Source of the DNA: Amoebidium appalachense
Taxonomy: Eukaryota > Ichthyosporea
Reading direction: 5' to 3'
Assembly (NCBI GenBank): GCA_963693365.1
Contig: CAVNZM010000015.1
Location: 2,604,001-2,668,000 of the forward strand
DNA: 64,000 bases
Shown here: positions 1-34,614 of the stretch, in pieces
How the letters are laid out: every line of letters starts with the position of its first letter
Numbering within the stretch: position 1 is the first letter of the stretch
Program-made: the position numbers and the translations under genes
Notes under the pieces: model-generated
What the model saw: the letters and a program-made list of their open reading frames with translations, nothing else
Database searches by the model: none
What the model was told of the DNA's origin: nothing

Positions 1-16166
<16,166 letters not shown>

Positions 16167-18112
16167 TTTGCCGAATTCTTTGCAAGGAAGGCTGCACACC
16201 TACCAATAGAGCAGAGAGCGACAGCAGTTTTCTGGCTAAGATCTTACAGAAAAGACGAGTCCTCCTACCTCATGTTGCAGCCCATCATACGCTACACACA
16301 CCCAGTTTCCTGGTTATTATGTTGGTTTCTCCGCCTTATATAGCACCGCGCTACCTACACTAAAATACACACACAAAAATCTCACTCCGTGTAGTGAGAT
16401 CGAACGGGCAGGGCAACTCGAAGAAGGTATACCGAGATGAAATGAGATCTCTTTTCATGGAACCTAGTAACGCACTGTCCCTATTAGAAATATAATACAG
16501 CGTATGCTTGTTTTATTGATATATGCTCATAAAGGGTAGCACACGACACTTCTACACTTCAGCTTATGATAACACAACCCCCTACTAATTAACCCAGGAA
16601 AATTTGGACACAGGCGGATGGTGAAAGGAGTGTTGGTGCCAAGGGGTTACTTGGTGGTGACACGGATGGCGCAAACATCAGCAGAGAATTACCTTCCTAA
16701 TATGGAGGCCCGGTGGTCTAATTTAGGCTATTTCTTCTTGCTCCTATTGGATAACTATTCAGGTGCTACCAAAAATAGCTTATCATCAGAATCGGTATCC
16801 AACTGATCCGGCCAATCACCGCACGTCGGCCTGCGGGCCGGCGGCACCTGAGTACGCTAAATTTCTCACAGAGAAAACAGCCACACGAGTAACTTTTTAA
16901 GGTTTTTAATATTGCCTAACTTATAATTGCATTATTGATTTTGTTTACAAGGTTGCACTGGTACAGTCCGTGGCGTTAGAAGTTGACTGAAACGCGCTCT
17001 TGAAAAGTGCCATGGCAATCGATAGATCCAACGGATAGATCTGCATTCCACTTTGCTCCTCCAGGCACCAAATGTGGCCCACGGAAGAAACTTATGATTG
17101 GATAAAACAATTCCAAATTGATTAAAGCTTTGGCTTATCTTTTACAATGTAACCCATTGGCCCAAAATCATTCGTTACCCAAACATATGATAAATAGAGC
17201 AAGTTTTATCCAATCCTTTGCTTTACCCTAGCTTGCTTTTAGCGGAGATTTCCCCTTGAAGGAAGGTCCCCTCCCATTCGACCACACTACAACCCCTACA
17301 TACACTGTTTCAGTGCAGCGTGGCTGAGCGTGAACTAGGGTACTTTTGGTGAAAGGCAACTTCAGGGTTAACTCATTGAAATCTATAGGAACGGAACGAT
17401 ACTATATGACATTCAGGCTGACGGTTGGCTCTGGTGGACAGCTCTAGACATGCCCAGACCCCAGCACTTCTGTCAAGACCGCCGCTCTCCAATGAGCTAT
17501 TAAAATTTTTAAATGATTAAATTAACGTTGATTGGTTATATATCACGTTGCTGTTGGTGGCGCTCATTACTCAAGAGGCTCAACAGAGTTGAACAGACCC
17601 ACGGCCCCAGCAAAGTGGTACCGTGAAGTGATAAAGAGAAGTTTCACAGGGGAAAGAAGAACGGTGGAAGTACACAGAGGTGGTCAAGAAAAGACAGTTG
17701 TCTAAAGCCCATTTCTAGCCACGAGTTTTGCTATTTAGCTTAGCTCTTTAGGCTTTTTGTTTGTTCAGGCGATCGGTGCCTTCCTGCCTTTCGCTGCCAG
17801 GGTGTAGCAAAGGTCGAGGGTTGCAGTTGCTTGTGTTAGCTCAGTTGTTTCTTACAGCATCAGAATGCAAGGCTCAAAGTTGTGAGCTGATTTTCTTGTT
17901 TTCCTCTGTGTTTGTTTCCTAGCATGACATATATAAACCATTGCAAAACCGGAGTAAGTCACAAACTGTCGAGGTGACAAAGTTCATACTACCTCAGCGT
18001 GCACTTTTCTACGGTAGAAAAAGCGGGCGAGCTTTCTGGAAACAAAGAACTTGAGAAAACACACAACCACACATAGGCACTAAAAGCTCTTCCTTTAGTC
18101 TGGCTTGATAAA
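16167..18112. promoter_or_regulatory. Divergent intergenic region between COG3 and the LST2-like gene
   Basis: About 1.9 kb of ordinary, non-repetitive sequence separates two start codons that point away from each other, in sharp contrast to the simple-repeat-rich introns on both sides. It carries several CCAAT/ATTGG elements: 17096-17101, 17154-17160, 17210-17214, 17489-17493 and 17531-17535. A TATATAA-like box lies near 17930-17936, about 180 bases upstream of the plus-strand ATG. I see no convincing exon. The use as a shared promoter is inferred from the arrangement and the motifs. Confidence 0.55.
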
Positions 18113-19455
18113 ATGGCGATCGGAGTCAATCTGCAGCGGCGACTGGAGCACATAAAGCGGGACCTTGAGAACCTGGTCTCCGCCCCGATGTGGGACTGCC
18201 AACACGCACTTACCTGCTTTTTCTGGGCTGAAGAATCCCTGTCAAGGTCAGTGTAAAATAAATGCAAGTGCAGGTGCATTGGGTGTGTTTGCCACCATGC
18301 CCTGTAGCAGGCACCCATAAAAAACAAGCAGCTTTCTAGTGGTTGCGTCTTGGTGTGCCAGACCCTCCATGATATGTGGCGCAGCTTTGGAGTCATCCTA
18401 TGGCTGGCCAAGATCTGCAGTTACTTGTTATTTTGAAGCTTTGTGCCCACTAGTAGTGACTCAGTGTATTCTCTGCTCCTACTCCTCTCTTGTCGATTTT
18501 GCAGCTTTGCCTTTATCTCCCTTCTCCTCACCTTCCTTGCCTCCTTACTCTCATGCATCTTCCACAGACTTGAATACCAGGCAGCCAAACACCAGGGAGA
18601 AAACACCAATGATGTCGTGTGGCAGGGCATGGAACATGCACTCTCCTGGCTGAAGGCAGTGCTCATTGATAGCGGCTACAGGAGCATCAGGGCCCATCGT
18701 GCCTTTTTCTCAGCAGAGATCCAAAGATGGCTCGGTGGTGCACGTTTCCATCCAGGGATCTTGCGTACTGCTTGGGGGTTGGAGCAGATTGCAGAATCAG
18801 GAACAAGCTTGGATGCACCTCTAGAGGTACGTGTTTAGACAGAGTTATAGGGGTGTGCTGTATTGGTTCTTGATGTCTTGCTCTGCTGCCCGCATGAATT
18901 GCTGAAACGTGCCGACCCCCCTCCATCCTCTCCCCACACCCCCTCCCTTCCTCCTCCTCCCCTCTTTCCCCATTCCCCCCTCTCCCCGCCCTTCCCGGTG
19001 GTCCTTGCCCATAGGCTTTCTATGCAAAACCATATCATACCACACGATTACACTGAGGAATTGTCCCCCCCCCCCCCCCCCCCCCCCCCAACCACCACCA
19101 CTCTCCCTCTTCCCCCCCCCCCTCCTCCCCCCCCCCCCCCCCCCTCCTCTCGCCCCCTACCTCTCCACCCCCTCACCCGTGCCCTTCGTTGCGTAGCTTT
19201 TACTTTGGACTATGCATTGCCTGCAACGACCCCCCCCCCCCCCCCCCCCCCTCCCCCCCCCCCCCCCCCCCCCCCGCCGCCGCCGCCCATTAGCCAACAG
19301 CAACCCCTCCCCCCCCCTCCCCCCTCTCTCTCTCCCCTTAACAAAACTTTTTTAAAAAAAATTTACTTACTCTTTCAAACAAAACCAAACACATTTGCAT
19401 ACCCACACATACAGATGCATATATACGCACACATACACGCGCGCGCACACACACA

Positions 19456-19508
<53 letters not shown>

Positions 19509-20684
19509 AAAAGTGAAAAAATATGCATCCATTAAAGTTAGACACATCCACAAACACGTTAGCACTCTGCAACATACGGCAATATGCATAAACACACACA
19601 CGCGCGCGCGCTCCACACACACACAAACCCCCTTTCCCCCCGTTAAATCAGTATTTAATTAAAACAGTACTGCATTCGGGACCCCCTCTCCCTCCCTTTC
19701 CCCCCTGCTTACACACAAACACTACAGCCACCATTTCACCCCCTCCTCCCCTCCTTCCCGCCCCCCCTTCCCCACCCCCTCCCCACCCCACCCCCCACAC
19801 ATACAACCATACATTTTGCAGCGTGTCTGTTCGTTTGTTGTGGTGGTGGTGGTGATTGTCCACTGAGGGTGCACCGGAGGGGGGAGGGAGGGGGGGGGGG
19901 GGGAGGGGATTGGATACGAGTCAAAAGTGGTGTGTGTGGGGGGAGGGGGAAGGGGGAGGCGGAGGCATTTAAAACAGTGGTATGCTTTGCCACGAAGCAA
20001 TCCAACACACCACACATGTTGCTGGGCACCAACTAATAGGAGACTCACGTGACCTTGACTTTGCAGGAGTCAGCACAGCAGCTGGTGTCTTCCTTCCAGC
20101 AGTGCCGGTCAGCCGTGCGCAGCCAGCTGTTAAAGGCACCCTGCTACAGCACCCCCGTAGTCATGGCCCTGGACAGCTTCGACCACTCATATGCCGCCTT
20201 TGAGTGCAGATACCTGGTGGTCTGTGCTGACATGGACCGTGCCTGGAGGAAACTCGTGCAGGAGTCTTTAACACTGGGTAAAGGGAGGGGGATGATCACG
20301 GATGATATGATGGAATCCCTGTCCCCTGAACTAATGGTGGTGGTGCCAAGACTTGCGGTGTGGTTGGCGTTGAGAGGGAAGGTTGATGGGTGTAGGGTGC
20401 TACTGTGGCACTTTTTGACGATGAATGCTAAGACAACAAACACGTGTAAACCGCAACAGATTTCGACGGCGGCTGGTTTGGTGGCGATGGTGAATGACGT
20501 GAAGGAAGAGCAGGTGTTGCGGAGGCTGGGGGGTGGGGAGGAAAACGAAAGAGAGATGGGGAAGGGGAAGGGAGAGGACAGGGTGGTGAGGGAGGTGTAT
20601 TTGAGGTTGTGTGTGCTTGCGGACGCCATGCAGCAGTCGCAGGGGGTTTACCGCACCGCACTTATGGATACTCTCTCGGCATGA
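18113..20684 (+). CDS. LST2-like protein (lateral signaling target 2 N-terminal region), no FYVE domain
   Basis: Three exons join in phase: 18113-18246, 18568-18826 and 20067-20684, giving 336 residues. The best family signal is in exon 3, where FDHSYAAFE, ITDDMMESLSPELM and VVPRLAVWLAL match the order and spacing of the N-terminal domain of LST2/ZFYVE28 (animal form recalled as [23 protein letters not shown]). LST2 proteins act on endosomes and modulate EGF receptor signalling in animals. This protein stops soon after that domain and has no cysteine-rich FYVE finger, so PI3P binding is not expected. A charged low-complexity insert (GGGEENEREMGKGKGED) lies near residue 290. The first ATG of the frame was chosen; it follows a CCAAT/TATA-containing promoter region shared with COG3. 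Splice sites are CAAG|GTCAGT, CACAG|A, GAG|GTACGT and GCAG|GAG. Confidence 0.6.
19055..19507. repeat. C-runs followed by (GA)n in an LST2-like intron
   Basis: Several C-runs of 20 or more bases (19063-19090, 19232-19275) and a pure (GA)n tract at about 19459-19505 occupy the intron between exons 18568-18826 and 20067-20684. Confidence 0.9.
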
Positions 20685-22366
20685 ATGGGATGCACATGTT
20701 TTCGGCTTCGGCTTGCGGCAAGCTTGGGCCGGGGAGGGGTACGTAGGGAGACTAGGTGACACCTTGTATATAAGGCATACAACAGAACATACATAGTGGA
20801 GTGTGTTTGCAGTCCCGAGCCCATTTTGATTAATGTTTTAAAAGCACGAATGCGCTTGACTTGTGCGAAGGCCTGGAGTTTTTGTCAGGTTGCCATGTGT
20901 ACATATCTGTAAAGATGTAAGACTCGGACTGTGGATATATATGAACGTGCCTAAAATAAGCACGGCTACGATATTGTATATCGGTGCATGTTCAAGGTTT
21001 GTATGTGCAACTATGAATTTTGTATATTTATGAAGTTGATACATGTGAATATAAATACGACTGTGGCGGTTGAACTAATTGAGTGCTCAGGGCTTGCCCA
21101 GACGTTCCGAAGTTCACCCCACCCTATAGCACTATTCTTTGCGTGGCCCAGTCTGGCTTGGTGCCTGTTGTTTGCTCTACTCATCTCCGGTCCCTATGTT
21201 TGCAGCCGTTCTTCGTTCTTCAACATGAGTTGTAACTGCCTCTGGTGTTAATGGATGAAAAAACATGCATGTACTGCCATGCATATGCGCAAGTACTAGT
21301 GCACAATGCTTATAGTATTTTAAAGGGGGTTTCTTTTACACTTTCGGGCCGGGTCGGGTCGAAGGCGATTCTAGCTAAATTACTGGTCTGCTACTCATCA
21401 GCTGCGCACCATCGTCTTGCCGGCAGCAACGTACAGATGCGCCACTTGAATACAACAAAAAAGAAAAAGAAAAGAAAAAAAAGAATTGAAGAATGGAAGA
21501 ATAAAAATAAAGCGTTAGGAAGAAGACTGACAGTTCATATCATGATGGATATGCTGAGCAAATGGCTTTACCCGGATGTGCTGGAATGGGGACAATTAAT
21601 CGGCCTAAAAGAAACCCCCTTTAAATCCCCGCCAGACTATGGGCTGTGGTCTATTAAAGACACCAGCACTCTTTCTTACACCCGCAGGTATGGGCATACA
21701 CATACATAGCCCCCCCCCCATCAAAAGCACTCACAACACATCGGCATGGGGGTTTTGCAGGTGGTGCTGGCCGTTTATTTCAAAGTTTCCCCGGTGTTTA
21801 AGTTTTACATGGACACCTGTGGCTTGGTTTGTTTTCTCCTCCCCACCCCTTGTGCGAACACTGTGTTCACGTGCTATGCTTTGATTGTGTATGCTGCATG
21901 CACAACACCAGAAATCTTGAAAGCTGTGACGAGGGTCCGGCCCCCGTGTGCTATCTCATACACTTACAGTTATATTCCAAACCCCAATTGGTCAACCAAT
22001 GATGCTACCATACATGGTAGTTACATCCCGAAACTTGATTGGTCAGCTAGTGCTACAGGTCGATTACTGCCTTATATGGTTGGTACATCCCCAATCGGAG
22101 ATCTAGGAAACCGATCGCCACCATACATGAAAGGTCAGAGCAAGGTGCGCACCCCCCAATAAGGGCTCTAGGTCTAGAAAGCACATTGCAGTATGCCCCA
22201 TTACAGCACAGCCTTGCACAACTTACGCGGTTGATCGAACTTCCCTATTCAAGACAAATATTAGCCATATACTTGACATGACCTGAATTATACCAGCACG
22301 GTGACTCATAATTTCACAGTCCCCCCCCCCCCCCCCCCCTCCCCCCCCCCCCCTCCCCCCCCTCCC

Positions 22367-22397
<31 letters not shown>

Positions 22398-22434
22398 AGA
22401 CACACACACACAGTCTGCGGTCACAATCATGCAG
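20685..22434. other. Tail-to-tail spacer between the LST2-like gene and PLBD
   Basis: This stretch holds the 3' flanks of two convergent genes. An A-rich tract with AATAAAAATAAA lies near 21507. A patch at about 21970-22130 contains several ATTGG/CCAAT words and a small CTACCAT/ATGGTAG inverted repeat. C-runs with short (CA)n occur at 22320-22400. Short open frames exist (for example 21245-21709) but show no recognisable domain and no conserved splice structure, so I call no gene. Confidence 0.5.
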
Positions 22435-27946
<5,512 letters not shown>

Positions 27947-29989
27947 TTTGCAATACACGACTATTTTTATAATGCTACAAGAAAATAAACCTACAACAAC
28001 AGCTACCAAAACATCTCGTAACACAAGCGAAAAAACCAAGGCCTCCTAAATAGCACACCGAAAACACACACCCTGCAGCTGTGTTTTTGGAAAACAATTT
28101 TTTGGCGCGTAGCCAAAAGCGAATGATTGGCTACGCATCTTTGTTGACACTTGACATATATGGTAATCTCCACAGAAACCAAAAAACTGCTTTATATGAC
28201 TATATCTCAAAGTCTATGATTGGCTCGCACTGCGTTGAATTTGACTCGCAAGTCGGCTAGTCGACCGGGCCACTCCGAGGGACTCGGAGAGGGGAGAGAG
28301 AGGTGGGGAACTTGAAGTAAAAGGGAGAACGCGTGCGGTGGGTGCTGCCAAAAGTCTGCAAAAATTGAATGAAAGCGCATGATGTACATGTTTCTGAGGC
28401 AATTCTTTGGAACTGGTTCAGCGGCGCTTGCAACATGTCGCTAGCGAGTTCTCATGAAATTTCTTGTTTCTCTTCTTTCAAGTTCTGAATCTGCACTCAC
28501 GGCGCATGCGCATGTATGTACGTACCGGTGTGGCCCCTTCTGCCTTTCTCTCCGTGGCCTGTTTCTCTTTTCCCGCTCCTGGTCCACCCTCTCTCTCTCT
28601 CCCTCTCCCTCTCCCTCTCTCCCTCTTTCTCTCTTCTTTTCCGTTTCCCTTTCTCCCCCTCCCTTTGTTGCCCCCCGGGCCCGCCCCACTACCCACATAT
28701 GCATGTTACACAAGTGTTACACGTGCAACTGGCCGCTGACCGGTGATACGAAAAAAAACAGTCTTTCCACTACATACACGTGTAGGCGGTGGCAGGCAGG
28801 TTGGGTCGCAAGGGTACATATGACACACGCCCATGACCTACCACTCCAGCACACCCCAAGCAGCTGCCACACAACTTGTCCTAATCAGCAGCATCTAATG
28901 ATGATCGTGTACCGCCCATGCATAGTTCCCGCCGATCCAAAATTGTCAACCAACCAGATAGCTTGTAGTTGCGCCTTTTTTAGGATTTGTAAACACAAAA
29001 GTTGGAACGCAATGACAAATATCCAATGAAACTTCAAATTAATCGCTTTGACCGTTTTTTATTGGTGTTATTGGTTTATTGAGAGTCATTTCTATCACCG
29101 CCGATCGCAAGCCGGAGCCGTTTATCATTCGCTGGGTTGGCTCACCATATGGCCGCCATAAGGCTTCTTTGCGTGTCTCACTCTCATGAACATCTTCGCC
29201 ATTTTACCAGATGTAACGTCGCCTTGTGCATATAAAAGTTGTAGGCCTAAAGTAAAAGGAAATTTCTACTTTTAATCTTGCCATATCTCTATTTTCAGCC
29301 TGAAAAGTTATGCAATAAATGCGGTTGAATGCCAGCTGCCAAGTCCGTGGATCTTGATCGTGGCCGAAATGGATGCACAAATATTTGCCCCCCTCTGGAT
29401 CAAGTATATAAACAGACACGCCCACCCCAGTTTATCACCTTTGATCTTCGACCCAAAGGTTGTCTAACGCATGTACAAGCGTCCACTGTCACATGTAGCA
29501 CACAAGCTTAAGCGCTACGCTGTACTGACGTGTCTATAGTGGTCGATTTACAGTGTTTTTACCTGCGGAAAAGAAAAGGAGTAAAGGTTGTGGTGGATTT
29601 CATGCAATAGTCGTACAACGAAGAACAACTAGTAAAACACATGGTTTTTCACGGCTCCTTACTTGAATCCGGAACACAATAGCTTCTAAACATAACTCGT
29701 GCAACAACGGGAAGGGCTTTCTATTATTCTCCAAACAACACACACACACACAGCCCTTCCTAACCGTGGACAACGAAGCAAGTCACGCCTGTTGGACTCA
29801 AACTGGTAGTTTACCTTTTTTCACATGCAAATAGGCGCAGATCAATTAAGCCGCCAGCACCACCCAAATTCATCATAGTCTAGCTGCTGTGACCGTTGTG
29901 GCCTCAACCACCCAGACAGTGAAATACACAACTAGCACACTCAGCACAACCTACACTGAATTACTCGCATAACACGTGTGCATGCAAAA
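27947..29989. promoter_or_regulatory. Divergent intergenic region between PLBD and the syntenin-like gene
   Basis: Two kilobases of mostly unique sequence separate divergent ATGs. It contains ATTGG elements at 28126-28130, near 28217 and at about 29061-29073. A perfect 9-base inverted repeat (28107-28115 with 28128-28136) encloses the first ATTGG. A TATATAA word lies near 29404, about 585 bases upstream of the plus-strand ATG. A CT-rich tract spans about 28545-28665. I see no exon-like frame. The regulatory role is inferred from gene orientation and motifs. Confidence 0.5.
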
Positions 29990-30967
29990 ATGTCGGACAC
30001 TATGAGTGGCAGGGTGGCCGGCAGGCGAGTACCACCTGCCTCATGTACGGCCGCAGAGAAGTTGCAGTATTCATCAAGCGCCGCATATGCCATGGCCGAA
30101 GCAGACACCTACGACATGCTCAGCCAATCTTCAGCACCGCTTAAACGGGAAGTTAAATTTTATAAGAAGGCCGGCCAACCATTTGGCGTGGTTATAGCCC
30201 GCGTCCAGCGTCGCGTACACGTGGTGCACGTGTATCCCGACTCTGTGGCATGGCGTGTGGGGGTGCAGTGGGGAGACCGAATCGACGGGGTGGGTGACTG
30301 GGACATCGGCGCGGAGACAACAGCACGTGAAATCCTGCGTCGGCTGCGCGATAGCACAAAAACGGTCGTTCGGATCACCGACTCTCCCTGGGTGCGTCGC
30401 TATGTTCTCGACCCACGTGAAATGGCAATGTTGGGGATCGTATACATGGACGGGGAGATAAGGGAGATCATGTCGAGGTCGGCGGCTGAAAAGGCGCGCA
30501 TGCACATGGGAGAGAGCATAGTGGGCATCAACGGTTCCAAACTGCTCGGCCTATCGGACAGCGAGGTGATGAACGCCGTGTCTAGAATGTTCCACGAGAC
30601 GCGCCGCAATTCCATTCGCCGAAAGAGCACTAAGAAGCTCGAGCCGGGTCGTATGTCATTTGCTGACGACAACTTGCCGAACAACAGAACCACAACCGCG
30701 GGAAACCTACCTAAGGGAATGCGCGCACTGCAGGCGGGCAGTGGGTCTATGAGCCTGACGTCGCTTACTGCGGCTCTAAATGAAGGGATTGACTCCCTGT
30801 GGGGAAAGAAACAGAAAAAGACGACGGCGGTGGCACAACCCGAGGAGGTGGTGGGGGTAGAGAGCGACTCGATTGAGATTGTGTGCATGCCCCCGGAGGT
30901 GGCGAGGGAGTTTCAACTGGCTGATTTGCTGCGCGTCACGTCGGCTTTGACAACCGTCACGAATTGA
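29990..30967 (+). CDS. Syntenin-like tandem PDZ-domain protein
   Basis: This is a single uninterrupted frame of 325 residues. The frame is open four codons further upstream but the first ATG is at 29990. The layout follows syntenin: a short disordered N terminus, PDZ1 at about residues 54-130 (REVKFYKKAGQPFGV at the carboxylate-binding loop, then VHVYPDSVAWRVGVQWGDRI), a short linker, and PDZ2 from about residue 138 (LGIVYMDGEIREI, SAAEKARMHMGESIVGINGSKLLGLSDSEV). The C-terminal strand equivalent of syntenin, IEIVCMPPEVAREF, comes only after about 85 extra residues rich in Arg, Ser and Lys, so PDZ2 appears to carry an insertion before its last strand. Syntenins are cytosolic adaptors that bind membrane-protein C termini and phosphoinositides in vesicle traffic. 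It is intronless, unlike its neighbours. The PDZ fold is clear; the syntenin assignment rests on domain order and the C-terminal motif. Confidence 0.75.
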   Translation: MSDTMSGRVAGRRVPPASCTAAEKLQYSSSAAYAMAEADTYDMLSQSSAPLKREVKFYKKAGQPFGVVIARVQRRVHVVHVYPDSVAWRVGVQWGDRIDGVGDWDIGAETTAREILRRLRDSTKTVVRITDSPWVRRYVLDPREMAMLGIVYMDGEIREIMSRSAAEKARMHMGESIVGINGSKLLGLSDSEVMNAVSRMFHETRRNSIRRKSTKKLEPGRMSFADDNLPNNRTTTAGNLPKGMRALQAGSGSMSLTSLTAALNEGIDSLWGKKQKKTTAVAQPEEVVGVESDSIEIVCMPPEVAREFQLADLLRVTSALTTVTN

Positions 30968-31864
30968 TTAAAGTTTTACCCCTTCCTCCCCCCTCCACCA
31001 CCCCACCCCCCTTCCGCCCCGTCCGTCAGCCCCTCCTACCCCCTCCTCCTCCCTCCTCTCTGCTTCCCCGTGTTCATTCGTTGGTTATGTTTTTGCTAGG
31101 CTACCTAACAAGTTATACAAAAATTAGAGTGGAGAAAGGCTCGCCATACATGTGTGTTCTGCCTTGTTTCTGGCAAAGGGTTCTACGAGTATAGACGGAG
31201 CAGATCCGAGATGAATAGATTTGAGATGTTGTAAAGTTTAATAGAACAAATTTGTTCTTTGTAGATTCGCCAACTATTGCACTCTGTTGTTAAAGCGTAC
31301 CGCCTGCACATAGATATCTTTTTACCCGAGTGCCATGTTGTACGAAGAGCCGGTGGGCACCTGGAGTTTGATATTTTTTTTTACTAGATACATTCGATTA
31401 GGTATTTTTTACTAGATGTATTCCAACAGATGTGTTGCACCAGAAGTTAGTATCGTAGCTATTGATGAAATTTGGCTCGAGTGGTTGCGTAGTTAGTTAT
31501 TATGCTAGGGGGTGCCTGGCATATATGGTATTGTGCGGACGTGGTTCTGAATGATTGGTTCAGTGTGCACTCTGGGAATGGGCGGTGGTTGGTGAGTGAT
31601 ACCAGATTACCGTATCCAGCTAGTGATGTTTACGAATGAGTAAAAGCTGTGTAACGATGGATATATGGTGCCAATTGTCCACTGTCATGCTGCCAAGTTG
31701 ATATCCTCCGCTCCCCCCCCCCCCCCCCCCCCAAACACACACACAAACACAGTCTCTCAATGGTGTTTTCGGTGTGTCTTTGTACTAATGCTCGCACCAC
31801 TCCTCTCTCCCCCCCCCCCCCCCCCCCCTCCCTCCTCGACCCTTTCCCCACTACCCTCCCCCCA

Positions 31865-31898
<34 letters not shown>

Positions 31899-32139
31899 AC
31901 CACCACCACCACCACCACCACCACCACACACACACATACACACCAACTCCTCCTCACCCTTACCCCCACCCCCCCAAAACCGCCTCCGAAACCACATCCA
32001 CCCACATACACGTCACACCCATTTCGCTGACTCTTCTCAAATCCAACCATTCAACCCTTTATTGATTCCTTAATCTACCTTGTCTTTGCGCCCGTTGCCG
32101 TTGCGCCCCCCCCCCCCCCCACCACCACTACCACCACCA

Positions 32140-32148
<9 letters not shown>

Positions 32149-32218
<70 letters not shown>
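32149..32218. repeat. (CA)n in spacer
   Basis: A pure dinucleotide tract preceded by a C-run and CCA triplets. Confidence 0.9.
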
Positions 32219-32222
<4 letters not shown>

Positions 32223-32436
32223 TACACACATACACACACTTCCCGTCCTCCCTTTCAATTTGTTTGTCGTCGAATATCGATCAGACTGTGATGTCCACCC
32301 TATACACCCCCCCCCCCCCCCCCCCCTCCCCGTCCTGCTCTCCCCCTTCCTCCCTGGCTCTTTATAATCCTGGCTCTTTAAATACGAAAAATAGCTGGTT
32401 CAGTCCTCTAGGTCCCTTTTCCATCCCCCCCCCCCC

Positions 32437-32487
<51 letters not shown>

Positions 32488-33493
32488 ACCTCCCCCCGCA
32501 CCCCACCAACACCCCCACCACTAGCAAAAAAATTAAAAAAAGAAAGAATTTTTTTTTCCCAACCTGGACATAGATTACGCCCCCCCACCCAACCCTCTTC
32601 TACAAAAATAAAAATAAAAATAAAGAAATAAAGAGAATAAAGAAAGAGGCACCGGACCACCGTACCTTACTCAGAAGCACGTGGCTACCCCACAGTACAA
32701 ATAAACAATAAATGAATAACTTGAAATAAATACTCATCCCAGTTCCCCCTTCTCCAAAACATGCACAGAAACACATATTTACAACCATTCGCATTCACTG
32801 CGGTAAAAGACTGACATGTGCCTGATTGCATATACTGTGTGGTACTATCCACTATAACTTGCACACACACGTGTACCCCCTTGCACACACACGTCTGCAT
32901 ACTTGTACACACGGGGAACCACGATCCAATCAAAACAAACCGAGCACGTGCACACCAAAATGAAAAAGCACACACGAGCACACCCACTGGCACTACTTTT
33001 TCATCCAAACAAACCCGAGTCCACACCCCACCAACTCCCTTCGCTGGTCTTCTAAAATGCACTTTATGAGCCCCCCCCCCCCCCCCCCCCTCCTTCTTCT
33101 AAAATGCACTTTATGAGCCCCCCTCCCCCCCCCTCCTCCTCCCCTCCCCCCCCCCCCCCCCCTCCTCCTCAATCCACCATGGAGCTCCAAGGCATAAACC
33201 AACCTACTCCTTCACCCTATGGATGCATTCTGCACCAAATCGTCTAACTGCCACATAGCAGCCAGGCGTTCGGTACATCTATCTGTTTTGCTAGATCTCC
33301 CAAATATATATGCCCCCCCCCCCCCCCTCCCCCCTCCCCCCTTCCCCCCCCCCCCCCCCCCCCCCCGCCCCAACCGTCTGAAAGTTGAAAAGTCCCCTTG
33401 TCCTCCCGGCTGAACAGGGCCATGTTAGTGAATGAAATAAAGCACTAAAATGACAACTTATTTATCTCCTCTTCCCATCCCAATCCCCAAACC

Positions 33494-33524
<31 letters not shown>

Positions 33525-33850
33525 CCACCACCACCACCCCCCTGCCCCCCCTCAACTTCCCACCTCACTCCTCTCTCCTCACCATCCCCAATCCCCTCCT
33601 CCCCCACCTCCCCCCCCCCCCCAACTCCCCCAAACAAAGAAAAAGGAGTAAATGAAAAACTTCATAAACATCATATTGAAGAGCACACCCACGGATCACC
33701 CACTCTCTGCCATTTCCTTTGTCACTGGGTGAATTGGTTCTTGTCATCTGGTCTCTCTGACGTACCCCCACACTCGGTGTGTGTGTGTGTGTTTTTTAGT
33801 GTGTGTGTGTGCGCGCATGTGGGCGCGTGTGTTCGTGTGTGCGCGCGCGC

Positions 33851-33959
<109 letters not shown>

Positions 33960-34614
33960 TGCATGCACGTTCTGGGCAGAGGTGTGTGTGTGGGGGGAAG
34001 GGGGGGGAGGGAGAGGGGAAGTCGGGGGCTTGCCTGTGGGGCCAGTGGGGGAAGAAGGCAGGGAGGGAGGGTCAAGGGTTTATAAGCGTATTGACGAGAG
34101 CATGCATGAAAATTGAAACCCTCAGGTTACTTCACAGGATTCGTGTTGTGGATATTAGAACGATCACTATCCCCCCCCCCCCCCCCCCCCCCCCGCCCCT
34201 CCCCTCCCCCACCAAACCCCCTCCCCCCCCCCTCCCCCCCCACCACCACCTCTCATTCTTGTCTCTTCCCACTCATTTACAATATGAGATTTGGGCCCCG
34301 TTCACTTAGACTACACCCACCAACATTGCCCCCCCATTCCCGTCCATTCACCGTCCCAACCCTGGCCACCCTTTCTTGCTCTGTGCCCTCACCCCTCCTA
34401 CCATGCCCCCTTATCATCATGCATCTTTTTAACTAATCATATGATCGTATGCCACAACCAATCCACCTAAACTACACAAGTACACCCCTTTGACCAATCA
34501 TAACCGACGGTCCTCTCCCCTATACCCGTCTTGTCATAACCACCCTCCCTCCACACACCCCTCTCCCCCCAGCCCCCTCTCCCGGCTTCTCTGCCAACTC
34601 AGCAGCCGCTGCCC

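Noticed and set aside
21245-21709. Plus-strand 154-codon frame with KWLYPDVLEWGQLIGL downstream of the LST2-like gene
   Set aside because: There is no recognised domain, the frame runs through an A-rich tract that looks like 3' flank, and no splice partners were found.
28441-28746. Overlapping frames with Ser/Leu/Phe or Arg/Glu repeats in the PLBD/syntenin-like promoter region
   Set aside because: They come from a CT-rich tract and appear in four frames at once.
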